Assembly: GCA_017629615.1 (NCBI GenBank)
Contig: JAGBWT010000124.1
Location: 1 to 29,737, forward strand
From: Alistipes sp.
GTDB taxonomy: Bacteria; Bacteroidota; Bacteroidia; Bacteroidales; Rikenellaceae
Reading direction: 5' to 3'
DNA: 29,737 bases
A program made the position numbers and the translations under genes. Below the pieces are notes generated by a model that was not told the DNA's origin, searched no databases, and saw only the letters and a program-made list of their open reading frames with translations. This document shows positions 16,070 through 25,215 of this stretch, in pieces; within the stretch, counting starts at the first letter, position 1; each line of letters begins with the position of its first letter.

Positions 16070-17620
16070 CTATTTTATACCCTCCATAGGCTCCACGAAT
16101 ACATAGAATATCATAGGCGAATACGGCATAATTTCGGTCTCGATGGTGGTCGTTGTTTCGCCCGAATCGTAGGCCGAATTATACGAGTAGTAGTCGATAG
16201 GGTAGCTATAATAGTCGTTATAGTAGTAGGAGTTGGCGTAGTTGTAGTAGTTGTTGTAGGCGTAGTAGTTGTTGTAATACGACGACTCGCCTGACGATGT
16301 TGTGCTACTCGAACCCGAAACGCCCTCCGCACCATAGGCATAGCCCGACGATGTGAGGATTGCACCCCAACGGCCATAGCGCAGTTTCGGAATACAGTGG
16401 AACCACGCACTGATGTAGTCCTTTTCGTCCTGCTCGGCCTCATAAGTGATTGCGCTTGCACCACTTTCGGTGTCGAAAACAAGCTTCTTAACCTCGGCGA
16501 TATTGGTGTCGAAGATAAATCCATCGAGGAAACGGCCCACATACCAAATCTTGGCAGCGTTGCTCTCGCCGATAACCTTCGCATCCTCGTCACTTGTTTT
16601 GGTAATCATATCGCCAAATTTCTCGTCGAGAATCTTGAATAACTCCTCGTCGAACTTCGCCATATCGACATAGCGGTCGCTATCCTTATATGGGTCATTA
16701 ACAGCGGTCGATTGTGGCAACATATATCCGAGGTGCGTGTTCGCATTGGCAGGGTCGAATTGTTGCGTATAGTAGAGACCCTTATACATTCCGTCGCCTT
16801 CTGGCTCTTGTTCTTGGTTGCTGTTGTTGTCGGTAACGCCCTCGATGGTTGTCTTATCCTTGATTTTGACCTTCTCCCAGATGTTGCTGCCCGCTTTGGA
16901 TTTGCTGTCCTCGACAAGGGCCTCAATCATTGCAAGTTCGTTATCCGACGGATTCTTGATGACACGCAGCACCTCGACCTCCATAATAGCCGGTACGTTC
17001 ATATCGAGAGCGTATTGGCCTTCGTAGCCGCCCTCTTCCAAAGAGCCCGACGAAAGGTAGGCGATGGTCGATGGCAGATAAAGGCGCACCTTTGAGCCTT
17101 TGCGCATCACGAACTCCGTTCCGCGGCAAATATCCCTCTTATCTTCACGCTGAACATACTCCTCCGAGAGTGTAATCTTGTTGCGGGTTGAGATATATGT
17201 GCCTTCGAGCAGACCATAGTAGTTGTTTACACCGCAGTAGTTCATATACGGAACATAGTGCGTGTAGTCGGTATATGTGCCCTGCATACGGGCAACCATC
17301 TCCTTACGCGTTGCGCAGACATTACCCTCCAAGTCGTAGCCCGTGTAGTTATAGACAATCCAGCAGGTGTCCTGCTCCATTATAGGCTCGCCACCAAAGT
17401 CGTTCTCGTCTATTGCCGGTGATGTTTCGCCCCAAGCAAGCACATCGACATAGTACTCGCCTTCGGTTTGGTAGTTGCCCAGGAGTTCGGGGCGATTCTT
17501 CTTAATCCAGGCGCGAAGCGAACGCTTCTCCATCTTCTCGCCCGAGAAAGCCTCCTCTTTGGCGCACGAAACAAGTGCTATGGCGCACAAACAAACTGCT
17601 ATTGTGAAAATACGTTTCAT
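16070..17620 (-). CDS. FKBP-type lipoprotein with Tyr/Asn-rich insert
   Basis: Predicted lipoprotein of 516 aa. The N-terminus MKRIFTIAVCLCAIALVSC ends in a lipobox (LVSC, Cys19). Two FKBP-like halves are visible. The first (about 88-222) has WIVYNYTGYDLEGNV, RKGSKVRLYLPSTIAY and IMEVEVLRVI. The second (about 355-511) has WYVGRFLDGFIFDTN, GRWGAILTSSGYAYG and IMPYSPMIFYVFVEP. Between AYG and IMP, where FKBPs have the flap over the active site, there is an insert of about 60 residues, with 18 tyrosines in one 40-residue stretch. An in-frame ATG at 17633-17635 would add MINDY; I prefer ATG 17618-17620 for the signal peptide. It lies just downstream of another FKBP lipoprotein and is probably co-transcribed. 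Enzymatic activity is uncertain. Confidence 0.75.
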   Translation of the reverse strand: MKRIFTIAVCLCAIALVSCAKEEAFSGEKMEKRSLRAWIKKNRPELLGNYQTEGEYYVDVLAWGETSPAIDENDFGGEPIMEQDTCWIVYNYTGYDLEGNVCATRKEMVARMQGTYTDYTHYVPYMNYCGVNNYYGLLEGTYISTRNKITLSEEYVQREDKRDICRGTEFVMRKGSKVRLYLPSTIAYLSSGSLEEGGYEGQYALDMNVPAIMEVEVLRVIKNPSDNELAMIEALVEDSKSKAGSNIWEKVKIKDKTTIEGVTDNNSNQEQEPEGDGMYKGLYYTQQFDPANANTHLGYMLPQSTAVNDPYKDSDRYVDMAKFDEELFKILDEKFGDMITKTSDEDAKVIGESNAAKIWYVGRFLDGFIFDTNIAEVKKLVFDTESGASAITYEAEQDEKDYISAWFHCIPKLRYGRWGAILTSSGYAYGAEGVSGSSSTTSSGESSYYNNYYAYNNYYNYANSYYYNDYYSYPIDYYSYNSAYDSGETTTTIETEIMPYSPMIFYVFVEPMEGIK

Positions 17621-17637
17621 ATAATCGTTAATCATCT

Positions 17638-18243
17638 CTATTTCGAAACATTCAAAATCTTAATATACCACGCGATTGACGAACGTTTGGGAACTGTGCC
17701 AATCTTGTTTTTGTTGTAGGCTGCCGTATAGGCCATATAGACCTGTACGGAGTCCTGGTCACGACAGCCCATCAATGCCGTCTCCAATCCTCGGATAATA
17801 TCCGTACGGCCGAGGGTGATAGTCAGAGGCTCCTCCGACCACTTCAAATCGGCATACGGATTTTTGCTCTCACTCTCGACTTTCGATATCGATTCGGGAA
17901 TGTTGGACCAATAGAGGTCCTTGACCGATGGTTCCGAACCGTTGAAAACATAGGCATCGAATGCAATCTGAACCGTACTGCCTCGCTCGATGACGCTCCA
18001 CTCGTCGCGCCCCTCCTCGTAGTAGTTGGGTATGTGACGATAGACCGATTGACCGAATTGGGTATAAAACGCAGGTTGCTCTTCGATGACATTGCCCATA
18101 TCCTCTTCGGCAACCAGACGACGAGCCGAAGTGAGGTAGCGGATAATCGCCTCTTTTTGTGGAGTGAATATATCCTCTTCCTCGTTGCAACCACAGCAAA
18201 TCAACGCTGCAACCGATATTGCTATGTAGAAAAGTCGTTTCAT
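17638..18243 (-). CDS. FKBP-type peptidyl-prolyl isomerase-like lipoprotein
   Basis: Predicted envelope lipoprotein of 201 aa: MKRLFYIAISVAALICCGC is a lipoprotein-like signal, though the residues before the cysteine are not a classic lipobox. Residues about 84-198 look like one FKBP domain (GSTVQIAFDAYVFNG, then LTITLGRTDIIRGLETALMGC, then SIAWYIKILNV). The FKBP active-site tryptophan, usually in GWE, is leucine here (GLE), so isomerase activity may be weak or lost. I chose ATG 18241-18243; the open frame runs further upstream, but those residues carry no signal and overlap the -7 box at 18258-18265. The gene just downstream encodes a second, larger FKBP-like lipoprotein. Confidence 0.75.
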   Translation of the reverse strand: MKRLFYIAISVAALICCGCNEEEDIFTPQKEAIIRYLTSARRLVAEEDMGNVIEEQPAFYTQFGQSVYRHIPNYYEEGRDEWSVIERGSTVQIAFDAYVFNGSEPSVKDLYWSNIPESISKVESESKNPYADLKWSEEPLTITLGRTDIIRGLETALMGCRDQDSVQVYMAYTAAYNKNKIGTVPKRSSIAWYIKILNVSK

Positions 18244-18257
18244 AGTCGTATAACGCG

Positions 18258-18265
18258 CAAAGATA
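18258..18265 (-). promoter_or_regulatory. -7 box of the FKBP lipoprotein genes
   Basis: The minus strand reads TATCTTTG, a full TAnnTTTG match, 14 bases before the ATG at 18243 and within the 70-base gap after ruvA. The -33 element is not clear. Confidence 0.5.
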
Positions 18266-18313
18266 TGAATTATTACATAAAAAACCGAATAATTCAGCCC
18301 GATTGTGCCAATT

Positions 18314-18901
18314 TTACAACTGTTTGAGTGCCGAGCGTACCGCATCCTCGACCGATAAGGTCGGGTCGTCTTTGAAAAGTCGGCGCAATACCTTCTCCGA
18401 TGCACCCTTTTGGAAACCGAGCATAACGAGTGCCGAGAGTGCTTCGTCGTATGCCTCGTTGTGAGCGTCGGCCGTGAGTGTTGGCGTTGCGTCGGCCGTG
18501 AGGTCGAGCATACGACCGCTCAAATCGACGATGATTTTTTGAGCCGTTTTAAGCCCCAAACCCTTGACATTTTTGAGCAATACGGCATTGCCTGTTGCTA
18601 TAATGTTGCGCAACTCCGACGGGGAGTAGGTCGATTGAATCATTCGCGCAGTGTTGCCTCCCACGCCCGAGACGCCAATGAGCAGGCGGAAGAGTTCGCG
18701 CTCGGCCTTCGTCGCAAAACCATAGAGCAGGTGAGCATCTTCGCGTACGATGTGGTGCAGGTAGAGCGTTGTTTGCTCGCGATTCTCGATTTCGGAGTAG
18801 GTCTGCAACGAGATATTGATAAAGTATCCGATGCCGCCGGCCTCGACAACAGCGTGTGCAGGGGCGACCTCTGTCAGTTTTCCGGTAATGTATTCGTACA
18901 T
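18314..18901 (-). CDS. ruvA: Holliday junction helicase subunit RuvA
   Basis: RuvA binds four-way DNA junctions and loads the RuvB motor for branch migration. The protein starts MYEYITGKLTEVAPAHAVVEAGGIGY, as RuvA does. Domain II carries two helix-hairpin-helix motifs (LIGVSGVGGNTA and VKGLGLKTAQKIIVDL). A flexible linker (about 128-146) leads to the C-terminal RuvB-binding domain (NEAYDEALSALVMLGFQKGASEKVLRRL). Length 195 aa is standard. ATG 18899-18901 is chosen; the longer open frame upstream is not RuvA-like. It is divergent from recQ, another recombination gene. Confidence 0.96.
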   Translation of the reverse strand: MYEYITGKLTEVAPAHAVVEAGGIGYFINISLQTYSEIENREQTTLYLHHIVREDAHLLYGFATKAERELFRLLIGVSGVGGNTARMIQSTYSPSELRNIIATGNAVLLKNVKGLGLKTAQKIIVDLSGRMLDLTADATPTLTADAHNEAYDEALSALVMLGFQKGASEKVLRRLFKDDPTLSVEDAVRSALKQL

Positions 18902-18941
18902 AATAGTCGTTTGTCGGTGTTTGTTCGACGTAAATAACCTA

Positions 18942-18949
18942 CAAATATA
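18942..18949 (-). promoter_or_regulatory. -7 box of ruvA
   Basis: The minus strand reads TATATTTG, matching TAnnTTTG, 40 bases before the ruvA ATG, in the divergent gap with recQ. Confidence 0.5.
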
Positions 18950-18990
18950 CGATTTTCGCGTGAAAATTACGTTGGTTGCAGAAAAATAGT

Positions 18991-18998
18991 TATCTTTA
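18991..18998 (+). promoter_or_regulatory. Possible -7 box of recQ
   Basis: TATCTTTA differs from TAnnTTTG at the last base. TTG occurs upstream at 18972-18974, 16 bases away. The ATG at 19010 is only 11 bases past the box. This is the weakest promoter call in the window. Confidence 0.35.
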
Positions 18999-19009
18999 TC
19001 GACAAAATT

Positions 19010-20914
19010 ATGGAACAACGCCTACTTGATATATTAAAGCAAACGTGGGGATACGACTCGTTTCGCCCTATGCAGCAAGAGATTATCGCATCGGTTATGG
19101 CTGGTCGCGATACGCTTGCGTTGATGCCTACGGGTGGCGGTAAGTCGCTGACCTATCAAATTCCGGCGTTGGCCAAAGAGGGTCTTTGCATCGTCGTTAC
19201 ACCTCTTATTGCGTTGATGAAAGACCAGGTAGACCGTTTGCGCTCAAAGGGTATATCGGCTGTTGCCGTACACTCGGGTCTGTCGTATCGTCAAATAGAT
19301 ATTCTGCTCGATAATTGCGTCTATGGAGATGTGAAATTTCTATATGTGTCGCCCGAGCGCCTCACCTCCGAGACTTTCCGCCTTCGAGTGCAACGTATGC
19401 CTGTTTCGCTGCTTGCGGTTGATGAGGCCCATTGTATATCACAGTGGGGCTACGATTTCCGCCCCTCCTATCTGCGTATTGCCGAATTGAGGGATATGTT
19501 GCCCGATGTTCCGGTGCTTGCACTGACCGCTTCGGCTACACCTCGTGTGGCCGACGATATTATGGAGAAGCTCGCCTTCGACCAGAAGCGGGTGTTGCGT
19601 AGCTCCTTTGCGCGCCCCAATCTCTCCTATGCAGTTCGTAAGGTTGATGATAAAAACGAACACCTGATGCGAATTGTAACCAATGTACAGGGGTCGGGAA
19701 TTGTCTATGTGCGTTTGCGCGAGGCGGCCGAAAAGGTTGCGGCCTATCTGTGCGAGCAGGGTATATCGGCTGCCTACTATCACGGTGGTCTGCCAAATGC
19801 CGCACGAAGTATCAGACAAGATGAGTGGCTGTCGGGCAAGGTGCGTATTATGGTGGCTACCAATGCCTTCGGTATGGGTATCGATAAGCCCGATGTGCGA
19901 TTTGTTGTCCACTATTCGATGTGCGATTCGTTGGAGAGTTACTATCAGGAGGCGGGTCGTGCAGGTCGTGACGGTGTGCGGAGTTATGCCGTGTTGCTTG
20001 TTGCGCCCAACGATAGGGATAATATCGTGCGTCGCTTCGAGTCGGAGTTCCCGAAACTCGAAGTCGTAAAGCGTGTCTATGAGCGAATTTGCTCATATTT
20101 GCAGGTGGCGATAGGCGATGGCGCACAGGCTTCGTTTATCTTTAATATTCACGATTTCTGTCATCGCGAACACCTCTACGCCGGTACTGTTACCAACGTC
20201 TTGGCGCTGTTGGAGCAGAATGGCTATATGACCTTTATCGACGAACACGAAAACCCAGCGCGGTTGATATTCCGTGTCGGTCGCGACGACCTCTATAAAA
20301 TTCGCACCGAGTCGCGCAATGTCGATGTTGTGTTGCGCGCCATATTACGCCTATATAACGGTGTGTTTACCGATTTTAGGCCGATAGATGAGATGGAGAT
20401 TGCCGCTGCGAGTGGCTGCTCTCCGCGAGATGTTCACGAGGTACTGAAATATCTGTGGCGCGCCAATATTATCCGCTACATACCGGCCAACCATTCGCCG
20501 TTAATCTACTTTGACGAGGAGCGACTGCCTGTTGCCGACCTCTATATCTCTCCCGACACATATACGCGTCGCAAGGAGATGGTGCGCGAGCGTTTCGATA
20601 ATATGTTGCGTTACGCCTCCGAGGAGTCGGAGTGCCGAAGCGAGGTCTTGGAGCGTTACTTTGGTGTCGAGGATTCGCAGCCGTGCGGAGTGTGCGATAT
20701 ATGTTTGGCGCGTAAGCGTCGTGATACAAAACGCGACGTCTCGGCCGAGGTCGAGGGTGCGTTAAGGGCTGGGGCGTTGAGTGTTCGGGAGGTTGTCGCT
20801 GCGTTGCGATGCAAACCCGAAGATGTTACCTCTACGGTGAGTGCAATGCTTGCCGATGGTCGCCTTACGATGGGCGACGATGGACGTTTGCGATTGGTTG
20901 CACCTCGCAACTAA
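19010..20914 (+). CDS. recQ: ATP-dependent DNA helicase RecQ
   Basis: A 3'-5' DNA helicase in recombination and repair. Motif 0 and I are present (GYDSFRPMQQEII, then TGGGKS at 41-46), motif II DEAH at 138-141, the aromatic-rich loop DEAHCISQWGYDFRPSY, motif IV-V MVATNAFGMGIDKPDVRFVVH and motif VI QEAGRAGRDG (313-322). The RQC part has the zinc cysteines C542, C559, C562 and C565. Length is 634 aa. No HRDC domain is evident; the last 60 residues look like a small winged-helix-type segment instead (SVREVVAALRCKPEDVTSTVSAML). The ATG at 19010 matches the family start. It is divergent from ruvA. Confidence 0.96.
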   Translation: MEQRLLDILKQTWGYDSFRPMQQEIIASVMAGRDTLALMPTGGGKSLTYQIPALAKEGLCIVVTPLIALMKDQVDRLRSKGISAVAVHSGLSYRQIDILLDNCVYGDVKFLYVSPERLTSETFRLRVQRMPVSLLAVDEAHCISQWGYDFRPSYLRIAELRDMLPDVPVLALTASATPRVADDIMEKLAFDQKRVLRSSFARPNLSYAVRKVDDKNEHLMRIVTNVQGSGIVYVRLREAAEKVAAYLCEQGISAAYYHGGLPNAARSIRQDEWLSGKVRIMVATNAFGMGIDKPDVRFVVHYSMCDSLESYYQEAGRAGRDGVRSYAVLLVAPNDRDNIVRRFESEFPKLEVVKRVYERICSYLQVAIGDGAQASFIFNIHDFCHREHLYAGTVTNVLALLEQNGYMTFIDEHENPARLIFRVGRDDLYKIRTESRNVDVVLRAILRLYNGVFTDFRPIDEMEIAAASGCSPRDVHEVLKYLWRANIIRYIPANHSPLIYFDEERLPVADLYISPDTYTRRKEMVRERFDNMLRYASEESECRSEVLERYFGVEDSQPCGVCDICLARKRRDTKRDVSAEVEGALRAGALSVREVVAALRCKPEDVTSTVSAMLADGRLTMGDDGRLRLVAPRN

Positions 20915-20949
20915 CTCGACAGGGGGTCGGCAGAGTTGGTCGATGCCGT

Positions 20950-20985
20950 AAAATCGCCTAAAAATGGCCAAAAAACGCCAAAAAA
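20950..20985. promoter_or_regulatory. Four 10-bp phased A-tracts upstream of gyrA
   Basis: A-runs of 4, 5, 6 and 6 bases start at exactly 20950, 20960, 20970 and 20980. A-tracts repeated once per helical turn are the classic signature of intrinsically curved DNA. The segment ends about 40 bases before the predicted gyrA -33 element, so it may act as an upstream curved element of a supercoiling-responsive promoter. Confidence 0.65.
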
Positions 20986-21026
20986 TAAATCTTTGCCCCG
21001 AAAAATCGAAAAATTGGTCTCTTAAA

Positions 21027-21058
21027 TTGGGTAAATCGGAAAATAAATATTATTTTTG
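21027..21058 (+). promoter_or_regulatory. Promoter of gyrA
   Basis: TTG at 21027-21029 and TATTTTTG at 21051-21058 (matches TAnnTTTG) lie 21 bases apart. The predicted leader is about 100 bases, much longer than for other promoters here, and includes AAGGAG about 20 bases before the ATG. Confidence 0.6.
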
Positions 21059-21161
21059 CGCGTATTATAATAGGGAGAAGAGTGGCTTTTTTTTGTTATC
21101 CATTTGCCGAGCCTTTTCCCGAATGTAAGAGTTAATAAGGAGAAACTTAAAAATAAAAGAA

Positions 21162-23747
21162 ATGTTAACGGAAGAAGAAAAGAATGCAGGTTTGGTTGAA
21201 CGTGTTGAGCGTATCAATATCGAAAACCAAATGAAGACTGCCTACATCAACTATTCGATGTCGGTAATCGTTTCGCGTGCTTTGCCTGATGTGAGGGACG
21301 GTTTGAAGCCTGTTCATCGTCGAATACTCTTCGATATGAGCGAGCATCTCCACCTCTATCACGACAAACCTTATCGTAAGTCGGCCCGTATTGTCGGTGA
21401 CGTGTTGGGTAAGTTCCACCCACACGGCGACTCTTCGGTGTACGATGCAATGTGTCGTATGGCGCAGGATTGGGCTATGCGCTATCCTATGGTCGATGGT
21501 CAGGGTAACTTCGGTTCGTCCGATGGTGACCGTCCGGCTGCTATGCGTTATACGGAGGCTCGTTTGCGTAAGATTTCGAGCCTTATTATGGCCGATATCG
21601 ACAAAGAGACTATCGATTGGAATTTGAACTTCGATGGTGTGGAGAAAGAGCCAGATGTTTTGCCTACGCGTATTCCACTCTTGCTTGTCAATGGTGCAAG
21701 CGGTATTGCAGTCGGTATGGCAACCAATATGGCACCACACAACCTTGGCGAGGTTATCGATGCTTGTTGCGCCTATATCGATAATCCGGAGTGCGAGTGC
21801 GAGGAGTTGCTCCACTTTGTAAAGGGTCCCGATTTCCCTACCGGTGGTATAATCTATGGCTACGCAGGTGTTAAGGAGGCGTTGCTTACGGGTCGTGGCC
21901 GTGTTGTTATCCGTGCGAAATACGAGATAGAGACCGCTAACAATGGCCATCAGTCGATTGTCTTTACCGAGATGCCGTATATGGTTAGCAAGGAGGATTT
22001 GTGTAAGCATATCGCCCAACTTATCCACGATGGCAAACTCGAAGGTATCTCCGATGTGAATGACGAGTCGTCCGACCGTGATGGTACACGTTTGGTTGTT
22101 CAGCTCAAACGTGATGCTGTTGCCAATGTCGTTGTCAATATGCTCTTTAAGCATACGGCATTGCAGTCGTCGTTTGCGGTTAATAATATTGCCCTGGTTA
22201 AGGGCCGCCCAATGTTGCTCAACTTGAAAGACCAAATCAAGTACTTCATTGAGCATCGCCACGATGTTGTTCTTCGCCGTACGCGCTACGATTTGCGTGT
22301 AGCCGAGGAGCGCCTGCATATTGTGCAGGGTCTGCTTATCGCCCACGACAATATCGACGAGGTTATCCGCCTTATCCGTGCTGCGAAGAATCCGGAGGAG
22401 GCACGCCAATCGCTTATGGCGGCGTTCGGATTGAGCGAGTTGCAGGCTGCTGCAATTGTCGAGATGCGTTTGCGCTCGCTTACGGGTCTCGAACACGGCA
22501 AGCTGACGGCGGAGCGCGACGAGTTGATGGCCAATATCCAATACTACAACGATGTCCTTGCCAACGAGTCGATGCAGATGCAGATTGTCAAGGAGGAACT
22601 TATCGCTGTGCGTGACGAGTATGCCGACGAGCGTAAGTCGGAGATTATCTACTCGTCGGAGGAGTTCAATCCAGAGGACTTCTATGCCGACGAAGATATG
22701 GTTATTACCATTTCACACTTGGGTTATATCAAGCGTACATCGTTGGCCGAGTACCGCACACAGAACCGTGGCGGTGTCGGCTCAAAGGGTAGTGCAACCC
22801 GTGATGAGGACTTTATCGAGCATATCTATGTAGCGTCGATGCACAATACGATGATGTTCTTTACCGAGCGCGGTCGTTGTTATTGGCTCAAAGTATACGA
22901 AATTCCGGAGGGAACACGTTCTTCAAAGGGACGAGCAATCCAAAACGTTATCCAGATTGAGCCGGACGACAAGGTGCGTGCCTACATCAACTGCAAGCGT
23001 TTGAACGATGCCGAGTATGTTGATAACAACTATATCATTATGTGTACGAAGGACGGTACCATTAAAAAGACCAAGTTGGAGGCATACTCCCGTCCGCGTG
23101 CAAATGGTGTGAATGCGATTGTAATCCGCGAAGGCGACCAACTTATCGAGGCTAAACTTACGAGCGGTCACGCCGAGGTGATGATTGCAACCCGTGAGGG
23201 TAAGGCTATCCGCTTCAACGAGGAGACGGTGCGTCCTGTTGGCCGAACAAGTATGGGTGTGCGTGGCGTTTCGCTCGAAGATGGCAACGAGGCTATCGGT
23301 ATGATTTGTATCGAGCCTGATTCGAAGCAGGATGTATTGGTACTTTCGGAGAACGGCTTTGGTAAGCGTACCGATTTGGACGAGTACCGTATTACCAATC
23401 GAGGCGGTAAGGGTGTTAAGACCATCAATATTACCGACAAGACGGGTAAGCTTATCTCGATTCAGGCAGTAACCGACGAGAACGACCTGATGATTATCAA
23501 TCGCTCGGGCCTGACTATCCGTACAGCCGTAGACCAAATTCGTCTTGCTGGTCGTGCAACGCAGGGTGTCAAGATTATCAACCTGCGCGAGGGCGATGTG
23601 ATTGCATCGGTAACAGCTGTTCCAAAGACCGAAGAAGAGGAGGAGTTGCCTGTAACCGAGCAAGTTGAGGGTGCAGAGGGTGTTGAGGTTGTGGCAACCG
23701 AGCCACAAGCCGAGGCTGCCGATGCGAATAACGAAAACAAAGAATAA
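21162..23747 (+). CDS. gyrA: DNA gyrase subunit A
   Basis: Breakage-reunion subunit of gyrase, which introduces negative supercoils with GyrB. The catalytic tyrosine is Y130 in [12 protein letters not shown]. The quinolone region reads [18 protein letters not shown]91 and D95 correspond to E. coli S83 and D87, so the main resistance sites are unaltered. The C-terminal beta-pinwheel begins near residue 520, with the GyrA-box position reading QNRGGVG (534-540) instead of the Q(R/K)RGG(R/K)G common elsewhere; a further NRGGKG occurs later. An acidic tail ends the protein. Length is 861 aa. The QNRGGVG form and the context support gyrA over parC. It is followed 23 bases later by a TPR protein. 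Confidence 0.95.
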   Translation: MLTEEEKNAGLVERVERINIENQMKTAYINYSMSVIVSRALPDVRDGLKPVHRRILFDMSEHLHLYHDKPYRKSARIVGDVLGKFHPHGDSSVYDAMCRMAQDWAMRYPMVDGQGNFGSSDGDRPAAMRYTEARLRKISSLIMADIDKETIDWNLNFDGVEKEPDVLPTRIPLLLVNGASGIAVGMATNMAPHNLGEVIDACCAYIDNPECECEELLHFVKGPDFPTGGIIYGYAGVKEALLTGRGRVVIRAKYEIETANNGHQSIVFTEMPYMVSKEDLCKHIAQLIHDGKLEGISDVNDESSDRDGTRLVVQLKRDAVANVVVNMLFKHTALQSSFAVNNIALVKGRPMLLNLKDQIKYFIEHRHDVVLRRTRYDLRVAEERLHIVQGLLIAHDNIDEVIRLIRAAKNPEEARQSLMAAFGLSELQAAAIVEMRLRSLTGLEHGKLTAERDELMANIQYYNDVLANESMQMQIVKEELIAVRDEYADERKSEIIYSSEEFNPEDFYADEDMVITISHLGYIKRTSLAEYRTQNRGGVGSKGSATRDEDFIEHIYVASMHNTMMFFTERGRCYWLKVYEIPEGTRSSKGRAIQNVIQIEPDDKVRAYINCKRLNDAEYVDNNYIIMCTKDGTIKKTKLEAYSRPRANGVNAIVIREGDQLIEAKLTSGHAEVMIATREGKAIRFNEETVRPVGRTSMGVRGVSLEDGNEAIGMICIEPDSKQDVLVLSENGFGKRTDLDEYRITNRGGKGVKTINITDKTGKLISIQAVTDENDLMIINRSGLTIRTAVDQIRLAGRATQGVKIINLREGDVIASVTAVPKTEEEEELPVTEQVEGAEGVEVVATEPQAEAADANNENKE

Positions 23748-23770
23748 CAAATATTAAATCGTTTACGATT

Positions 23771-25117
23771 ATGAAAAAATCAATCTTAATGGTGATGGCT
23801 TTGATGGTGCTGGCAGTACCAACCGTCACAGGTCAGAAAATCAATGCAGAGGCAACTTTGGCAAAACTCGCAAAGTGTGACGCTGATGTAGCAAACGAAA
23901 AGAAGGCTGTAAAGTCGGCAACTTGGATTAACCGTGCAAAGGTCTATTTCGAGGCTTTGGAGTTGCCAACCAAGAACTTGTTTGGTGGTTGCGAGACTGT
24001 GCTCATTATCCCTAATATGGGCGAGCCGGAGGAGACTACAACCGATAAGGCTGGTCGTCAGGTTTGGGTATATCCGTGGGTTAAGTTGTATATCGCAAAT
24101 AACCGCCTCATTGGCTGGGAGCAGACCCGCGAAATCAAGGAGGGTCTCTACGATGTAATCCGCGAGGCTACCGATAAGGCTTGCGCTATGGACGAGAAGG
24201 CTGTATCGAAGGTTAAGCCTATTCTCGACAACCTTATCGACTACTACAAGACTCGTGCTGCTGCTGCGGAGGAGATTCAGAACTATCGTGTAGCTGTTGA
24301 TTCGTTTGTTAAGGCTGCCGAGTTGCAGGGCAATACCGCTATCTATTCGCAGGTAGACCCTCAATTCTACTTCTCGGCTGGTGGTTATGCTGCATTCTTG
24401 GGTGGCGAGGACGCTTCGTTCTACAAACTCGGTGAGCAGTACCTCAATAAGGCCAAGGAGTTGGGTTATGTAGATAACAATGGTAACCTCTACTACTTCC
24501 TCTTCCACTGCTACTATGGTCAGAAAGATGCCGACCGCGAGAATGTATTCAAGGCAAAGGCTATCTTGTTGGAGGGTATCGAGAAGTTCCCTACTAACGA
24601 TAAGATTCTCGACAATATGGTACAGCTCTACACTATGGAGGAGGGCGTTGGTGACCCTGCCGAGTTGGTTGGCACTATCGACAAGTTCCTTGCCGAGACT
24701 CCCGATAACCCAGACTTGTGGTTCGGTCGCGGTCAGGTGTTCTACAAATTGAAGAACTACGACGAGTGTATTGTTTCGTTCTTGAAGATTAACGAGTTGA
24801 AGCCAAACGACTACGATACCAACTTCTATCTCGGTTACTTCTATATCACCAAGGGCGACGAGGAGAACCGTCAGCTCAATGCCAAGGCCGACACCTTTAC
24901 AAGTATGGAGGAGTATCAGGAGGCAAAGCAGAAGGTTGATGCTGTTTATATGAACGCACTCCCTTACTTCGAGAAAGCTTTTGAGTTGAATTCGGAGAAG
25001 GTTGATTGCGCACAGATGCTTAAAGAGTTGTGCTTCCGTTTGCGTACCTACGATGGCGTGATGGATAAGTACAAGAAGTACAACGCTGCATACAAAAAAC
25101 TCAAAGGTATCGAGTAA
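23771..25117 (+). CDS. Secreted tetratricopeptide repeat protein
   Basis: Predicted periplasmic protein of 448 aa with a signal peptide (MKKSILMVMALMVLAVPTVTG before QKIN). The N-terminal third (to about 125) resembles no domain I can name. From about 165 on, helical repeat motifs typical of TPRs appear: NYRVAVDSFVKAAEL, KAILLEGIEKFPTNDKI, and two adjacent repeats around PDLWFGRGQVFYKLKNYDECIVSFLKI and DTNFYLGYFYITKGD. TPRs are protein-protein interaction modules; the partner is unknown. It lies 23 bases after gyrA on the same strand with no terminator between, so it is likely co-transcribed, and a strong terminator follows. Confidence 0.85.
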   Translation: MKKSILMVMALMVLAVPTVTGQKINAEATLAKLAKCDADVANEKKAVKSATWINRAKVYFEALELPTKNLFGGCETVLIIPNMGEPEETTTDKAGRQVWVYPWVKLYIANNRLIGWEQTREIKEGLYDVIREATDKACAMDEKAVSKVKPILDNLIDYYKTRAAAAEEIQNYRVAVDSFVKAAELQGNTAIYSQVDPQFYFSAGGYAAFLGGEDASFYKLGEQYLNKAKELGYVDNNGNLYYFLFHCYYGQKDADRENVFKAKAILLEGIEKFPTNDKILDNMVQLYTMEEGVGDPAELVGTIDKFLAETPDNPDLWFGRGQVFYKLKNYDECIVSFLKINELKPNDYDTNFYLGYFYITKGDEENRQLNAKADTFTSMEEYQEAKQKVDAVYMNALPYFEKAFELNSEKVDCAQMLKELCFRLRTYDGVMDKYKKYNAAYKKLKGIE

Positions 25118-25137
25118 TTCGTTCCATTAACCAATAG

Positions 25138-25166
25138 GCACTCATCGAAAGATGGGTGCTTTTTTT
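25138..25166 (+). terminator. Terminator of gyrA-TPR operon
   Basis: GCACTCATC (25138-25146) pairs with GATGGGTGC (25151-25159), one wobble, around a GAAA tetraloop, followed by seven Ts. It is a textbook factor-independent terminator. Confidence 0.9.
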
Positions 25167-25194
25167 GTTTATTCTCGGAAAATTTGTATCTTTG
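25164..25194 (+). promoter_or_regulatory. Promoter of the pyrophosphatase gene
   Basis: TTTG at 25164-25167 and TATCTTTG at 25187-25194 lie 19 bases apart, matching both Bacteroidetes promoter boxes at the expected spacing. The -33 box begins inside the T-run of the upstream terminator, so the two signals share bases. The ATG follows 21 bases after the -7 box. Confidence 0.75.
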
Positions 25195-25215
25195 TGATAA
25201 CTAAAAGAATCAGAT

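Noticed and set aside
17980..18901. Longer starts for parA (6054), ruvA (19018), the first FKBP gene (18405) and DUF5683 (4441)
   Set aside because: The added residues resemble no family member, remove the signal peptide from the N-terminus or run across promoter boxes or a neighbouring gene.
20915..20940. Terminator hairpin directly after recQ
   Set aside because: AACTAACTC and GAGTTGGTC can pair loosely around a 15-base loop, but no T-run follows, so I do not call it.
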